A DNA stretch of 64,000 bases, from contig NZ_JAODBT010000001.1 in the NCBI RefSeq assembly GCF_027497995.1, positions 1,116,001 to 1,180,000 on the forward strand, written 5' to 3'. The DNA is from Stenotrophomonas sp. Iso1 (lineage in GTDB: Bacteria; Pseudomonadota; Gammaproteobacteria; Xanthomonadales; Xanthomonadaceae). The notes under the pieces were generated by a model, which saw only the letters and a list, made by a program, of their open reading frames with translations, searched no databases and was not told where the DNA came from. Below are positions 27,671 to 36,414 of this stretch, one piece after another. Both the position numbers and the translations under genes were made by a program. Every line of letters begins with the position of its first letter. The first letter of the stretch is position 1.

Positions 27671-28729
27671 ATGGCGGGTGCCAAGCGTGGATGTCTGGTG
27701 GTGCTGGCGATCCTGGTATTGCTGGTAGCGCTGGCGGGTGCAGGTGCGGCGTTGCTGTGGCAGCGGCAGAGTAGCTTTGCCGTCACGCCGGTCACGCCTA
27801 CCCAGTCCAGTGTCACCGTGGTTTCGGGCGATTCTTTCACCACCGTGCTGGGCAAGCTGCGTGCGGTCGGCATCGATGAAGGCCAGGACCTGCAATGGCA
27901 GATGCTGGCAAGACAACTGGACGCGGCCGGCAAGCTGAAAGTCGGCGAGTACGCGCTGGAACCGGCACCGACACCGCGTGAGCTGCTGCGCAACATGCGC
28001 CAGGGCAAGGTGCTGCAGTACCGCGTGACCATCGTCGAAGGCTGGAATACCCGCCAACTGCGCGCCGCGCTCAATCGTGCGCAGCCGCTGCAGCACACCA
28101 CCAACGACATGAGCGACACCGAGCTGATGGCGGCGCTGGGCTTTGCTGAGCAGCACCCGGAAGGGCGGTTCCTGCCGGAAACCTACATCTACCAACGTGG
28201 CGACAATGACCTTGACGTGCTCAAGCGCGCCCACGCCGCAATGGAAAAAGAACTGGCCGCTGCTTGGGCATCACGCGCGGATGATCTGCCGCTGACCTCG
28301 CCGTATGAACTGCTGATTCTTGCCTCGATCATCGAGAAGGAAACCGGCCTGGCCAGCGAGCGTCCGCAGATTGCCGGGGTGTTCATGCGTCGGCTGAAGA
28401 TGGGCATGCGGCTGCAGACCGATCCCACCGTGATCTACGGCATCGGCAGCGCCTACGACGGCAACATCCGCAAGAGCCACCTCACCACCGACACGCCGTA
28501 CAACACGTACACGCGCGCCGGTCTGACGCCGACACCGATCGCCATGCCCGGGCGCGATGCGCTGCAGGCGGCGGCACATCCGGCAAAGGGCGATACGCTG
28601 TATTTCGTCGCCGTCGGGGATGGTAGCGGCGCGCATGTTTTTTCGGCTTCCTACAGCGAGCACAACGCAGCCGTTGCACGTTACCTGCAGCGGCTGCGTG
28701 AGAAGAGAAGCGAGGCGGCACCGAAATGA
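27671..28729 (+). CDS. mltG: Endolytic murein transglycosylase MltG
   Basis: 352 residues. One N-terminal membrane helix (CLVVLAILVLLVALAGAGAA) anchors a periplasmic YceG domain that cleaves nascent glycan strands. The catalytic glutamate lies in LASIIEKETG; TDPTVIYG, YNTYTRAGLTPTPI and the final FSASYSEH-type region match the family. Start ATG 27671; a GTG two codons earlier is possible. It lies between pabB and holB. The tmk gene that separates mltG and holB in E. coli is absent here. Confidence 0.95.
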   Translation: MAGAKRGCLVVLAILVLLVALAGAGAALLWQRQSSFAVTPVTPTQSSVTVVSGDSFTTVLGKLRAVGIDEGQDLQWQMLARQLDAAGKLKVGEYALEPAPTPRELLRNMRQGKVLQYRVTIVEGWNTRQLRAALNRAQPLQHTTNDMSDTELMAALGFAEQHPEGRFLPETYIYQRGDNDLDVLKRAHAAMEKELAAAWASRADDLPLTSPYELLILASIIEKETGLASERPQIAGVFMRRLKMGMRLQTDPTVIYGIGSAYDGNIRKSHLTTDTPYNTYTRAGLTPTPIAMPGRDALQAAAHPAKGDTLYFVAVGDGSGAHVFSASYSEHNAAVARYLQRLREKRSEAAPK

Positions 28730-28763
28730 TCTATGGGATGCTTGAAACGCGCAGGATGTCGGC

Positions 28764-29723
28764 ATGAGTGAAGCTTTCGCTCCCTGGCAGCAACGGGCCT
28801 ATGACCAGACCGTGGCCGCACTTGATGCAGGCAGGTTGGGGCACGGCCTGTTGATCTGCGGGCCGGCCGGCATGGGCAAGCGTGCGGTGGCACTGAAACT
28901 GGCCGCGCATGTGCTCAATCATGGTGTGGAAGCGGCGGGGCGGCAACGCAACGCACAGTTGATCGCCGCCGGCACCCATCCCGACCTGCAGCTGACTTCG
29001 TTCATCCCCAACAAAACCGGCGACAAGCTGCGCACCGAGATCGTCATCGAGCAGGTGCGCGAGATTTCGCAGAAGCTGGCGCTCACCCCGCAGTACGGCG
29101 TGGCCCAGGTGGTGATTGTTGATCCGGCCGATGCCATCAATCGCTCCGCCTGCAACGCCTTGCTCAAGACGCTGGAAGAGCCGTCACCCGGCCGCTACCT
29201 GTGGCTGCTCAGCGCCGATCCGGCGCGGTTGCCGCAGACCATCCGTAGCCGTTGCCAGCGTCTGGAATTCCGCCTGCCGCCACGCGATGAAGCAATGGCC
29301 TGGCTGCAGACGCGTGGCTACACCGAAGGCGTGGCACGCGAGGCGCTTGACGCCGCACGCGGGCACCCGGCGCTGGCCGACAAGTGGCTGCAAGGCGACG
29401 GCATGGCGCTGCGGCGTCAGGTGGCCAGCGAGCTGGAGCAACTGGTGGCCGGCAAGCTGGGCAGCGTCGAACTGGCGCAGCGCTGGACCGGCGACGAACA
29501 CGCCGACCTGCGCCTACGCCATGCCGCCGACCTGGCATTGAAGAAAGCCGCCGACGGCTTGACCGATCCGGCGCGATTGAACAAGCTGGCCGCCTGGTTT
29601 GACGCCGCCAATCGCACCCGCGATCTACTGCGCACCACCGTGCGTGCCGACCTTGCCGTGGTGGAGCTGCTACTGGCCTGGAACGCGGCCAATCCAGTGC
29701 AATCCAAGGGGACAATTCGATGA
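28764..29723 (+). CDS. holB: DNA polymerase III delta' subunit
   Basis: 319 residues. It is the rigid stator of the clamp loader. The N-terminal RFC-like fold has a P-loop (GPAGMGKRAVALK), LKTLEEPSPGRYLWLLS, and the SRC arginine-finger motif in TIRSRCQRL. It overlaps pilZ by four bases (ATGA), so the two are co-translated, an arrangement typical of Pseudomonas and Xanthomonas. Confidence 0.95.
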   Translation: MSEAFAPWQQRAYDQTVAALDAGRLGHGLLICGPAGMGKRAVALKLAAHVLNHGVEAAGRQRNAQLIAAGTHPDLQLTSFIPNKTGDKLRTEIVIEQVREISQKLALTPQYGVAQVVIVDPADAINRSACNALLKTLEEPSPGRYLWLLSADPARLPQTIRSRCQRLEFRLPPRDEAMAWLQTRGYTEGVAREALDAARGHPALADKWLQGDGMALRRQVASELEQLVAGKLGSVELAQRWTGDEHADLRLRHAADLALKKAADGLTDPARLNKLAAWFDAANRTRDLLRTTVRADLAVVELLLAWNAANPVQSKGTIR

Positions 29724-30073
29724 GTGCGATGAACGCCCGCCAAGGCATCCTGTCATTGGCGGTCAAGGACAAGGCAGCGCTGTTCAGCGCCTACATGCCG
29801 TTCGTGAAGAACGGTGGCGTTTTCGTGCCCACGCCCAAGCGTTATTTTCTCGGCGACGAGGTGTTCCTGCTGCTGACCTTGCCCGACTCCAGCGAGCGCC
29901 TGCCGGTGGCCGGCAAAGTGGTCTGGGTGACGCCGCTGGGCGCACAGGGCAACCGCCAGGCCGGCATCGGCGTGCAGCTTGCCGACGGTGTCGATGGCGA
30001 GGCTGTCCGCAACAAAATCGAGACCTTGTTGGCCGGCACTGCCGGCTCGGACAAGCCCACCCAGACGATGTGA
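29720..30073 (+). CDS. pilZ: Type IV pilus PilZ protein
   Basis: 117 residues. It is needed for type IV pilus assembly; in Xanthomonas it binds the extension ATPase PilB and the EAL protein FimX. The beta-barrel strands (GGVFVPTPKRYFLGDEVFLLL, split by short turns) are recognisable. The arginine pair RxxxR that binds cyclic di-GMP in most PilZ domains is not present, as in the known xanthomonad PilZ, so it is probably not a direct nucleotide receptor. It is coupled to holB and followed by the tRNA-Val promoter. Confidence 0.95.
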   Translation: MSAMNARQGILSLAVKDKAALFSAYMPFVKNGGVFVPTPKRYFLGDEVFLLLTLPDSSERLPVAGKVVWVTPLGAQGNRQAGIGVQLADGVDGEAVRNKIETLLAGTAGSDKPTQTM

Positions 30074-30092
30074 AGATTTTGCGCAGAACCCG

Positions 30093-30120
30093 TTGACGTG
30101 CTCGCCAAGGCCCCTATAAT
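30093..30120 (+). promoter_or_regulatory. Promoter of tRNA-Val
   Basis: TTGACG (30093-30098), 16-base spacer, perfect TATAAT (30115-30120), 16 bases before the mature tRNA 5' end. Confidence 0.85.
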
Positions 30121-30136
30121 GAGCGGCTCGCAACAC

Positions 30137-30211
30137 GGGCGGTTAGCTCAGCGGTAGAGCATTGCCTTCACACGGCAAGGGTCGCAGGTTCGAACCCTGC
30201 ACCGCCCACCA
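30137..30211 (+). tRNA. tRNA-Val (CAC anticodon)
   Basis: 75 bases with encoded CCA. Acceptor stem GGGCGGT / ACCGCCC, D arm TAGCTCAGCGGTAGAG, anticodon stem TTGCC / GGCAA around TTCACAC giving CAC, T arm GGTTCGAACC. It reads GUG. It has its own strong promoter and a terminator. Confidence 0.95.
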
Positions 30212-30231
30212 TATAAATCAAAGTGTTGCAG

Positions 30232-30256
30232 AAAAACCGGCGAAAGCCGGTTTTTT
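30232..30256 (+). terminator. Terminator of tRNA-Val
   Basis: AAAAACCGGC, GAAA tetraloop, GCCGGTTTTTT, 20 bases after the tRNA. Confidence 0.92.
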
Positions 30257-30318
30257 CGTATGTGCGTTGCAGGTTGTCCTGGCGAGCGCTAGTGCCGATG
30301 TAGGAATCGAACGCACGC

Positions 30319-30501
30319 TCACCGCGTCCGCTTAACCCAAGCACGAATCACCAGCGCCACGAGTGCGCTGAACACCAGCCACGAGATCACATCGAAAACG
30401 CCGTCACCGATCAATGCGCTGACCAGGCCTAGCAGGCTGGCGGCGGCGATCCATGCCGGGGCGATGAAGGGGTTGCGTGGCGCGGGAGCGGGTTTATTCA
30501 T
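30319..30501 (-). CDS. Small two-helix membrane protein downstream of PepSY gene
   Basis: 60 residues with two hydrophobic helices (about 13-33 and 36-54) and a basic C-terminal end. The start overlaps the PepSY gene stop by four bases (ATGA), so it belongs to the iron-uptake operon. I do not recognise the family; small proteins in this position often accompany PepSY reductase-like proteins. Confidence 0.6.
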   Translation of the reverse strand: MNKPAPAPRNPFIAPAWIAAASLLGLVSALIGDGVFDVISWLVFSALVALVIRAWVKRTR

Positions 30502-31634
30502 GCGCTGGCTCCTGTCTGCGCGGCGCGCTCCAGTTCGGTGATGCGTGCTTCGGTGCTACCGCGTTTTACCCACAGATACAGGCCGCTGATCAGCACAGTG
30601 ATGGTGAGTAGATCAAGCAGTGCCCACAGAATTTTCAGCGGCAGGTGTCCGTAGTCGCCGAAGTGCAGCGGTTGGCTGAGCAGCAGCACGCTCATGTACA
30701 CGGGCAGCTGCGGTTGCGCGGTGAGGGCGCCGGTCTGTGCGTCGATCAACACCGGGCGGTACAGGCGTTCGGTGAGCGGGGTGTTGCCCTGCATGAACAC
30801 GCCGTAGTGATGGTCGCCGCTGTAGCCGGTGCCGGGGAAGCTGACGAAGGCCGGGCGCATGTCCGGTGCCGCGGCGCGTGCGGTGTCCACGGCGGCCTGC
30901 AGTGAGGCGAGTTGCGTTGGGCGGGGTTGGCCGGCGTAGCGTGCGGCGAACTCGCCGAGCTGCTCGGTCTGCCAGGCCTGTTCGAGCGGCTTGGCGATGG
31001 TGTTGATGGCGCCGGTGATGCCGACCACCAAGGCCCAGCCGAGGGTGACGATGCCGAGCACGTTGTGCAGGTCCAGCCACGCCAAGCGGCGACTGCGACC
31101 GGTGCGCAGCGTGCCGAATTTCTGGCGACGCATGAAGGGCCCGTACAACACCAGCCCAGAGATGATCGCCACGGCAAACAGCAGACCCATCACGCCCATG
31201 AACAGCATGCCGGGCAGGTCCAGGAACAGGTCGGTGTGCAGGCGGTAGAGGAAATACATCACGCCTTCGTTGAACTGCGCGGCCGGCAGCACGTCACCGC
31301 TGATCGCATGCAGCAGTGCGGTGTGCATCTGTGGCGGTGGCGTATCCGGTCGCGCGCCGGTGTTGACGTACACCGTGGGTGCATCCGGATCCCAGCCAAC
31401 GAACAGCGGCACGTCGCCGGGATATTCGGCCAGTGCGCTGCGTACCTGCGCGTCCAGATCGCGCGGCGTGGCATCGGGCGCAACGGCGGCGACTTCCGGC
31501 TCGCTGAGGTGGGCGATTTCTTCGCCGAACACCAGCGGCAGCCCGGTCAGACATAGCAGCAACAGGAACAAGGTGCAGACCAGGCTGGCCCACTTGTGCA
31601 CGAGGAACCAGGCTTTGAGGGTCGAGCGTTGCAT
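30498..31634 (-). CDS. PepSY-associated membrane protein (PiuB-like)
   Basis: 378 residues with four membrane helices: one near the N-terminus (LVCTLFLLLLCLTGLPLVFG), two in the middle and one near the C-terminus, with periplasmic PepSY domains between. Conserved histidines (LVHKWASL, DLHNVLG) suggest haem-binding. Relatives sit beside siderophore receptors and probably reduce or release iron from siderophores in the periplasm. It lies 77 bases after the receptor gene and overlaps the next small gene. Confidence 0.85.
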   Translation of the reverse strand: MQRSTLKAWFLVHKWASLVCTLFLLLLCLTGLPLVFGEEIAHLSEPEVAAVAPDATPRDLDAQVRSALAEYPGDVPLFVGWDPDAPTVYVNTGARPDTPPPQMHTALLHAISGDVLPAAQFNEGVMYFLYRLHTDLFLDLPGMLFMGVMGLLFAVAIISGLVLYGPFMRRQKFGTLRTGRSRRLAWLDLHNVLGIVTLGWALVVGITGAINTIAKPLEQAWQTEQLGEFAARYAGQPRPTQLASLQAAVDTARAAAPDMRPAFVSFPGTGYSGDHHYGVFMQGNTPLTERLYRPVLIDAQTGALTAQPQLPVYMSVLLLSQPLHFGDYGHLPLKILWALLDLLTITVLISGLYLWVKRGSTEARITELERAAQTGASA

Positions 31635-31711
31635 GAGGTTCTCTGGCGATGGCTTGAGACGATGCGATGACCGGCCCGGTCAGCGTGATGCCGACCGAGC
31701 CGGATGAAACA

Positions 31712-33811
31712 TCAGAACCGGTAGCTGATCGTGCCGGTGACGGTGCGCGGGTTGCCGCTGAAGCAGTCGCCGAAGTTGCGGCACGGTGCGAAGTACTGCT
31801 TGTTGGACAGGTTGGTGATGTTCAACGCCATCGTCCAATCGGTGACCTGCACTTCCATCAACGCATCGACCAGCGTGTAGCTCGGTGTGCGGATGAAACC
31901 GCCGTAACCCAGCGATTGGGTGTTGCCGACATAGCGGCCACCCACGCCCAGGCGCAGGCGCGCATCGTCGTCGAGCTGGAAGCCCTTGGCGACCCACAGC
32001 GAGGACAGCTCTTGCGGCGTGTCGTTGAGGCGCTGGTTCACTTCCATGGCGAAGTTGCTCTTGGTCACTTCAGCCTTGTTGCGGGCGTACGCGGCGGTCA
32101 CGGTCAGGTCGTTGGCGAAGGAAAACTGGCCTTCCAGCTCCACGCCCTTGGACTGGATTTCACCGGTCTGCACCACGTTGAGCACGTTGTCCGGATCGTT
32201 GGTCTGGCGGTTGGTTTCGGTGATGCGATAGACCGACGCGGTGACAAGCATGTTGCGCGCCGGTTGCCACTTCACGCCGCCTTCGGCCTGACGGCCCTGC
32301 ATCGGCTTGAACGCGCGACCGTACAGGTCCTGGCCGGTGACCGGCAGGAACGATTCGCTGTAGCTGATGTACGGCGAGAGGCCTGCGCCGATGTCACCGA
32401 TCAAACCGGCGCGATAGGTGGTGGCGTTGTCGGTCTGGCTGGGCAGGCCTTCGGTCTTGCTGCGTGCGTGGTCGCGGCGTGCGCCGAGTACCAGCGACAC
32501 GCGGTCGGCCCAGCGGATTTGGTCCTGCACGTACACGCCGATCTGCGTGTTGCGCTGCGTGGGCAGGCGGTTCCAGCCATTGACGGTAACGCGGCCGGAG
32601 TCCGGCGCGTAGATGTCGATCGGCGTGGCGGTGGCATCCACGCTGGCCGATTCTTCGCGGTAGTCGTTGTAGTCCACGCCGGCCAGCAGCAGGTGCTGGA
32701 ACGCGCCGGTGGCGAAGTCGAACTGCAGTGCGGTGTCGCTGGTCAGCACGCGCACGTCGGGCTTGATGCCGTAGGCATTGCGGTTGAGGACGCGGCCATC
32801 GGCATCGATGAAGGGATGGGTTGGATTGCTGTAGCTGTCCGGGAACAGTTCCTGGAAGGTGGTTTTACCATCCAGATAGCGAACCGATGCACGCAGGGAA
32901 ATGCTGTCGTTGAAGGCGTGATCGAACAGTGCCGAAACGCTGTAGACGCGCGAATCGAGCTTGTCGAAATCCGGGTCGCCGAGGAAGGTTGAAGGGTCCA
33001 GGCGCGGACGCCCGGCCTGCGCGTTCAACGTGGCGGCAACCGGCAGGAACTGCTGGCTGGAGGCGGTCTGGTCGCGCTGGTAGCTGGCCAGCACGGTGAG
33101 GTTGCTGCGCTCGCCGCGCCAGCTGATCGACGGCGCGATATAGACGCGGTCATCGTCGACGGAATCGGTCTGCATGCCGGCGTTGCGGACCACGCCGACC
33201 ACGCGCCCGGCAATAGTGCCGGCGTCGTTGAGGGCGCCGCCAATATCCCCCTGGAACTGCTTGCGGTCGAAGTTGCCAAGCTGCACGCCAACCTCACCAC
33301 CGATGTCACCGAACGTGGGGCGCTTGGTCATCGCATTGATGATGCCGCCGGTGGCGCCGGCGCCGTACAGCACCGAGGACGGGCCGCGCAGCACTTCCAC
33401 GCGCTCAAGGCCATAGACCTCGGTGCGTGCCATCGGGCTGAAACCGTAGCTGCGGCGCATGCCGTCCAGATACTGCACCGGGTCCAGGCCGCGCACGGTG
33501 CTGGCATCGCTGCGCGTGTCCAGGCCCCAGGCATCGGCGGTGACACCGGCGCTGTAGCGCAGGGTTTCCTGCAGGTTGTGCGCGCCGCGGTCGGTGAACA
33601 GGCTGTTGGTGACCACGCTGATCGCCTGCGGGGTCTGGGTCAGCGGGGTGTCGGTCTTGGTCGCGGTGCTGGCGCGCTCGGCGACGACACTGACGGCGTC
33701 CAGCGTGCGGGCTTCAGAGGCGTCTTGTGCCTGGGCGAGCGGGGCGGCCAGCGAGGTCGCAATGGCAAGAGCGAGCAGCAGCGGGCGACGGGGCGGCATT
33801 GAAACGGGCAT
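31712..33811 (-). CDS. TonB-dependent siderophore receptor
   Basis: About 699 residues from ATG 33811 (later ATG 33799 and a TTG at 33832 are alternatives). A signal peptide ends near PLAQAQ; the TonB-box region (TLDAVSVVAERA), plug (TPQAISVVTNSL, VEVLRGPSSVLYGAGATGGIIN) and barrel with C-terminal YRF are complete. The TPQAISVV start of the plug is typical of FhuA/FoxA/FpvA-type receptors for ferric siderophores. A Fur-like box lies about 55 bases upstream, so it should be derepressed in low iron. The exact ligand is unknown. It heads an operon with the PepSY gene. Confidence 0.9.
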   Translation of the reverse strand: MPVSMPPRRPLLLALAIATSLAAPLAQAQDASEARTLDAVSVVAERASTATKTDTPLTQTPQAISVVTNSLFTDRGAHNLQETLRYSAGVTADAWGLDTRSDASTVRGLDPVQYLDGMRRSYGFSPMARTEVYGLERVEVLRGPSSVLYGAGATGGIINAMTKRPTFGDIGGEVGVQLGNFDRKQFQGDIGGALNDAGTIAGRVVGVVRNAGMQTDSVDDDRVYIAPSISWRGERSNLTVLASYQRDQTASSQQFLPVAATLNAQAGRPRLDPSTFLGDPDFDKLDSRVYSVSALFDHAFNDSISLRASVRYLDGKTTFQELFPDSYSNPTHPFIDADGRVLNRNAYGIKPDVRVLTSDTALQFDFATGAFQHLLLAGVDYNDYREESASVDATATPIDIYAPDSGRVTVNGWNRLPTQRNTQIGVYVQDQIRWADRVSLVLGARRDHARSKTEGLPSQTDNATTYRAGLIGDIGAGLSPYISYSESFLPVTGQDLYGRAFKPMQGRQAEGGVKWQPARNMLVTASVYRITETNRQTNDPDNVLNVVQTGEIQSKGVELEGQFSFANDLTVTAAYARNKAEVTKSNFAMEVNQRLNDTPQELSSLWVAKGFQLDDDARLRLGVGGRYVGNTQSLGYGGFIRTPSYTLVDALMEVQVTDWTMALNITNLSNKQYFAPCRNFGDCFSGNPRTVTGTISYRF

Positions 33812-33865
33812 CGGGTGGTCCAGCTTTGACAATGGCGATGGATTATCCGGATGCAGGAATACGAA

Positions 33866-33880
33866 TACAAATGATTCTCA
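33866..33880 (-). promoter_or_regulatory. Fur-like operator upstream of siderophore receptor
   Basis: On the reverse strand TGAGAATCATTTGTA, close to the 7-1-7 Fur consensus TGATAATNATTATCA (11 of 14 defined positions). It lies 55 bases before the receptor ATG, where Fur would block the promoter. Confidence 0.65.
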
Positions 33881-34049
33881 ACTATGAATGAGGGCGTGGC
33901 GTTGTCGTGCTTTTGTGGACGAAACGGTAGGTAGCCCGTGCCCCATGCCGCAGGGACACCGCTCAATCGCGCGGTGGTTTGCACCGATGTCCGGATGAAT
34001 GGCGTGCGCGGGCGGCGAAAAGACGCCGCTCAGCCCTGAACCTGGCTTC

Positions 34050-35435
34050 TTAAAGCAGGCCTTCGGTCACGCAGCAGATGCTCAACCAGGCACCGCCGCT
34101 GGGGGCATTTCCGGTCCGTATCCGGAACCCGTGCAGGCCTGCGATCGCTGCGACGATTGGCAAGCCCAGCCCAAAGCCCTCATCACGCCCGCGATGGTTG
34201 TTGCCGCGGAAGAAACGCTGATAGACCAACGAGCGGTCCTGTGGCGCGATGCCCGGCCCGTCATCGATGACATCAATCCGCAAGCTGCCGTTGTCATCCA
34301 CCGCCCGCAGCAGAATCCGCCCTTGCTCAGGGGTGAAGCGCAATGCGTTGGACAGCAGGTTGGCCAATGCCTCGAACATCAGCTCGCGGTCACCACGCAG
34401 CATGGCAACTTGCGGTGCGATATGCAGTTCCAGTCGCTGTTGGTTTTCTTCGGCCAGAGGCAGGTAGAACGCATGAAGCTCATGCAGCAGCTCGGTGACA
34501 TTGATCTCGACAAAGGCCGAGCGACGTTGCTGGTTTCCCAGCTCAGCCACCCGCAACAGCGCAGTAAAGCGCGTCATCAACGTGTCCGTCTGGGCCAGTG
34601 CCTTGTCGATCTGGATTCCGTGAATGTCGCCTTCGTGCAGGCTGGTGCGGGCTCGGTACAAATGCGTGCGCAGTCGCGTCAGCGGCGTGCGCAGATCGTG
34701 GGCGATGCTGTCGCATACGCCTTTTACCTCGCCCATCAGCTGTTCGATGCGTTCCAGCATGCCGTTGACGATGCTGGACAGCTGGTCAATCTCATCGGTG
34801 CGAGCAGAGACCGGAAGCCGTTGCCCGAGGTCGCCGGCGACGATCCGGTGGGTGGCGGCCTCGATCTCATGAATACGTTTCATGTGCCGCCGACGGAGAA
34901 AGAACCAGCCGGCCAGGCCCGGAACGATGGTCAGCCAGATACCCCAATAAATGGCATCAAGGATGATGCATTTGACCGTGACCAGCTGCCCGCGCTGACG
35001 TGCGATGACCAATATCCGATCTTTGTGGGTTTTTACTCCCACAGCGCCAAAGGAGTGCTGGAGTTTGCCTTCCACCAATGCCAAGCCCGATATCGTGCGC
35101 GGGATGCCATCAATGGGCAGGTTGTGGGGAATGGCCGTCAGTGGCCCACGAATAGGTTGCCCGGTGGGTGAGAAAAGGCCATAGACGTACGATTCATACT
35201 TGTCGTACCGGATGCTGTCTCTCAGAGCTTTGTCCAACGCCGCTCCTTCGAATCGTTCGACCAGTTGGGCGTAATCGGCCAGCCCTGCCTGGGCCATATA
35301 GTCGATGTATTGCGCGACGCGCCAGTACGCGACCCCCAGCAACGCAGTCGAGCAGGTGACAAAAAGGATGCAGTACATACCCAGCAGGCGGCTGCTGGAG
35401 GAACGCCATTCGTCAGTTGAGCGCATCAAGGACAT
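34050..35435 (-). CDS. Sensor histidine kinase
   Basis: 461 residues from ATG 35435 (GTG 35447 and ATG 35426 are alternatives; GGAA precedes 35435). Two membrane helices enclose a periplasmic sensor of about 110 residues, followed by HAMP, DHp with the phospho-accepting His in DSIAHDLRTPL, and the ATPase domain (N box EALANLLSNALRFTP, G1 DDGPGIAP, G2 FGLGLPIV). The sensor contains an ExxE motif (ERFE), the kind used for ferric-iron sensing by some kinases including xanthomonad VgrS. It overlaps the regulator gene and lies beside an iron receptor, so iron sensing is plausible but unproven. Confidence 0.88.
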   Translation of the reverse strand: MSLMRSTDEWRSSSSRLLGMYCILFVTCSTALLGVAYWRVAQYIDYMAQAGLADYAQLVERFEGAALDKALRDSIRYDKYESYVYGLFSPTGQPIRGPLTAIPHNLPIDGIPRTISGLALVEGKLQHSFGAVGVKTHKDRILVIARQRGQLVTVKCIILDAIYWGIWLTIVPGLAGWFFLRRRHMKRIHEIEAATHRIVAGDLGQRLPVSARTDEIDQLSSIVNGMLERIEQLMGEVKGVCDSIAHDLRTPLTRLRTHLYRARTSLHEGDIHGIQIDKALAQTDTLMTRFTALLRVAELGNQQRRSAFVEINVTELLHELHAFYLPLAEENQQRLELHIAPQVAMLRGDRELMFEALANLLSNALRFTPEQGRILLRAVDDNGSLRIDVIDDGPGIAPQDRSLVYQRFFRGNNHRGRDEGFGLGLPIVAAIAGLHGFRIRTGNAPSGGAWLSICCVTEGLL

Positions 35436-36096
35436 ACCCGGTTCCACGTACGGTTTTGATCGGCTGCTTGCGGCCGGGTTGTTCGATCCGTTTCCTCAGC
35501 CGTCCGATGTGGACATCGATGAGGTTTGTCCCTGGGTCGAAGTGATATCCCCAGACCTCCTGGAACAACATGCTCCGAGTGACCACCTGTCCCGCATTGC
35601 GCATCAAAAATTCCAGCAGTTTGAATTCGGTGGGTAGCAGCGGGATATCAAGCCCGGCCCGGCGTGCCGAGCGCGCCATCAGGTCGAGTTCCAGATCGCC
35701 GCCGTGCAGGACGTTGTCGACGATGCCGGCCCGGCCGTGACGACGGTGTAGGACTTCAACCCGTGCAGCCATTTCGTCCGAGGAAAATGGCTTGGTCAGG
35801 TAATCATTGCCGCCGGCACGCAGGCCGCGTACCCGCTCGTCGACATCGGACAGGGCGCTGATCATCAGCACCGGCGTGGTGATGCCCTGGCGGCGGAGGG
35901 CGGTCATCAGTGACAGCCCATCCATGCCAGGCAGCATCCGGTCCAGCGTGATCACGTCGTAACCGCCCTCCAAAGCCAACGCGAGTCCCTGGTTGCCATC
36001 GTCGGCCAGATCCACATGGAACCCACGGCTGTTCAGCTCGGTGGCGATTTCCTGGGCGGTGACGAGGTCGTCCTCGATGGTCAAGACGCGGGGCAT
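35413..36096 (-). CDS. OmpR/PhoB-type response regulator
   Basis: 227 residues. Receiver domain with acidic pair (IEDD), phosphorylation site Asp52 in LDRMLPG and Lys in YLTKPFS; then a winged-helix DNA-binding domain (LPTEFKLLEFLMRNAGQVV..., DVHIGRLRKRI). It is the first gene of the two-component pair and overlaps the kinase gene by about 23 bases. Its targets may include the adjacent siderophore receptor. Confidence 0.93.
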   Translation of the reverse strand: MPRVLTIEDDLVTAQEIATELNSRGFHVDLADDGNQGLALALEGGYDVITLDRMLPGMDGLSLMTALRRQGITTPVLMISALSDVDERVRGLRAGGNDYLTKPFSSDEMAARVEVLHRRHGRAGIVDNVLHGGDLELDLMARSARRAGLDIPLLPTEFKLLEFLMRNAGQVVTRSMLFQEVWGYHFDPGTNLIDVHIGRLRKRIEQPGRKQPIKTVRGTGYVLDALN

Positions 36097-36414
36097 GGCG
36101 ACAAACCATCAGGAGAACTGTAACCATCGTTGCACGGGGGGGATTTCTGAGGGTGAAGGCTGTTTCATGCGGAAGTAGCGGGGGCGAACTGCCCTGTTCG
36201 GCATTGTCGGGGCGCTGCTGCCACCGCCAGCGGTCGGTTCCACATACTGTCCCCGCGCTTCATCCCCGTGCTTCGAATTCTTGTGGGGCGAGGCGTGGGG
36301 TTGCCGCCCATGGCCGGTGGCAATGACGCGCCAGGCCCAGGCTGAACACGCAGCCATGTTCGCCGCGCCGCTGTTATGGCTAACTAGCGCCCCGAACCAA
36401 CGACGGAACGACGT
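36097..36414. other. Divergent intergenic interval
   Basis: 318 bases between the response regulator and the DUF4105 gene, which point away from each other. No gene, tRNA or clear terminator is seen. Both promoters must lie here, but I found no good -35/-10 pair on either strand. Confidence 0.5.

Noticed and set aside
26146..28119. 657-codon reverse ORF
   Set aside because: It lies antisense to pabB and mltG, both well-conserved families; long antisense frames are expected at this GC content.
31667..32992. 441-codon forward ORF
   Set aside because: Antisense to the siderophore receptor; valine/glycine-rich shadow frame.
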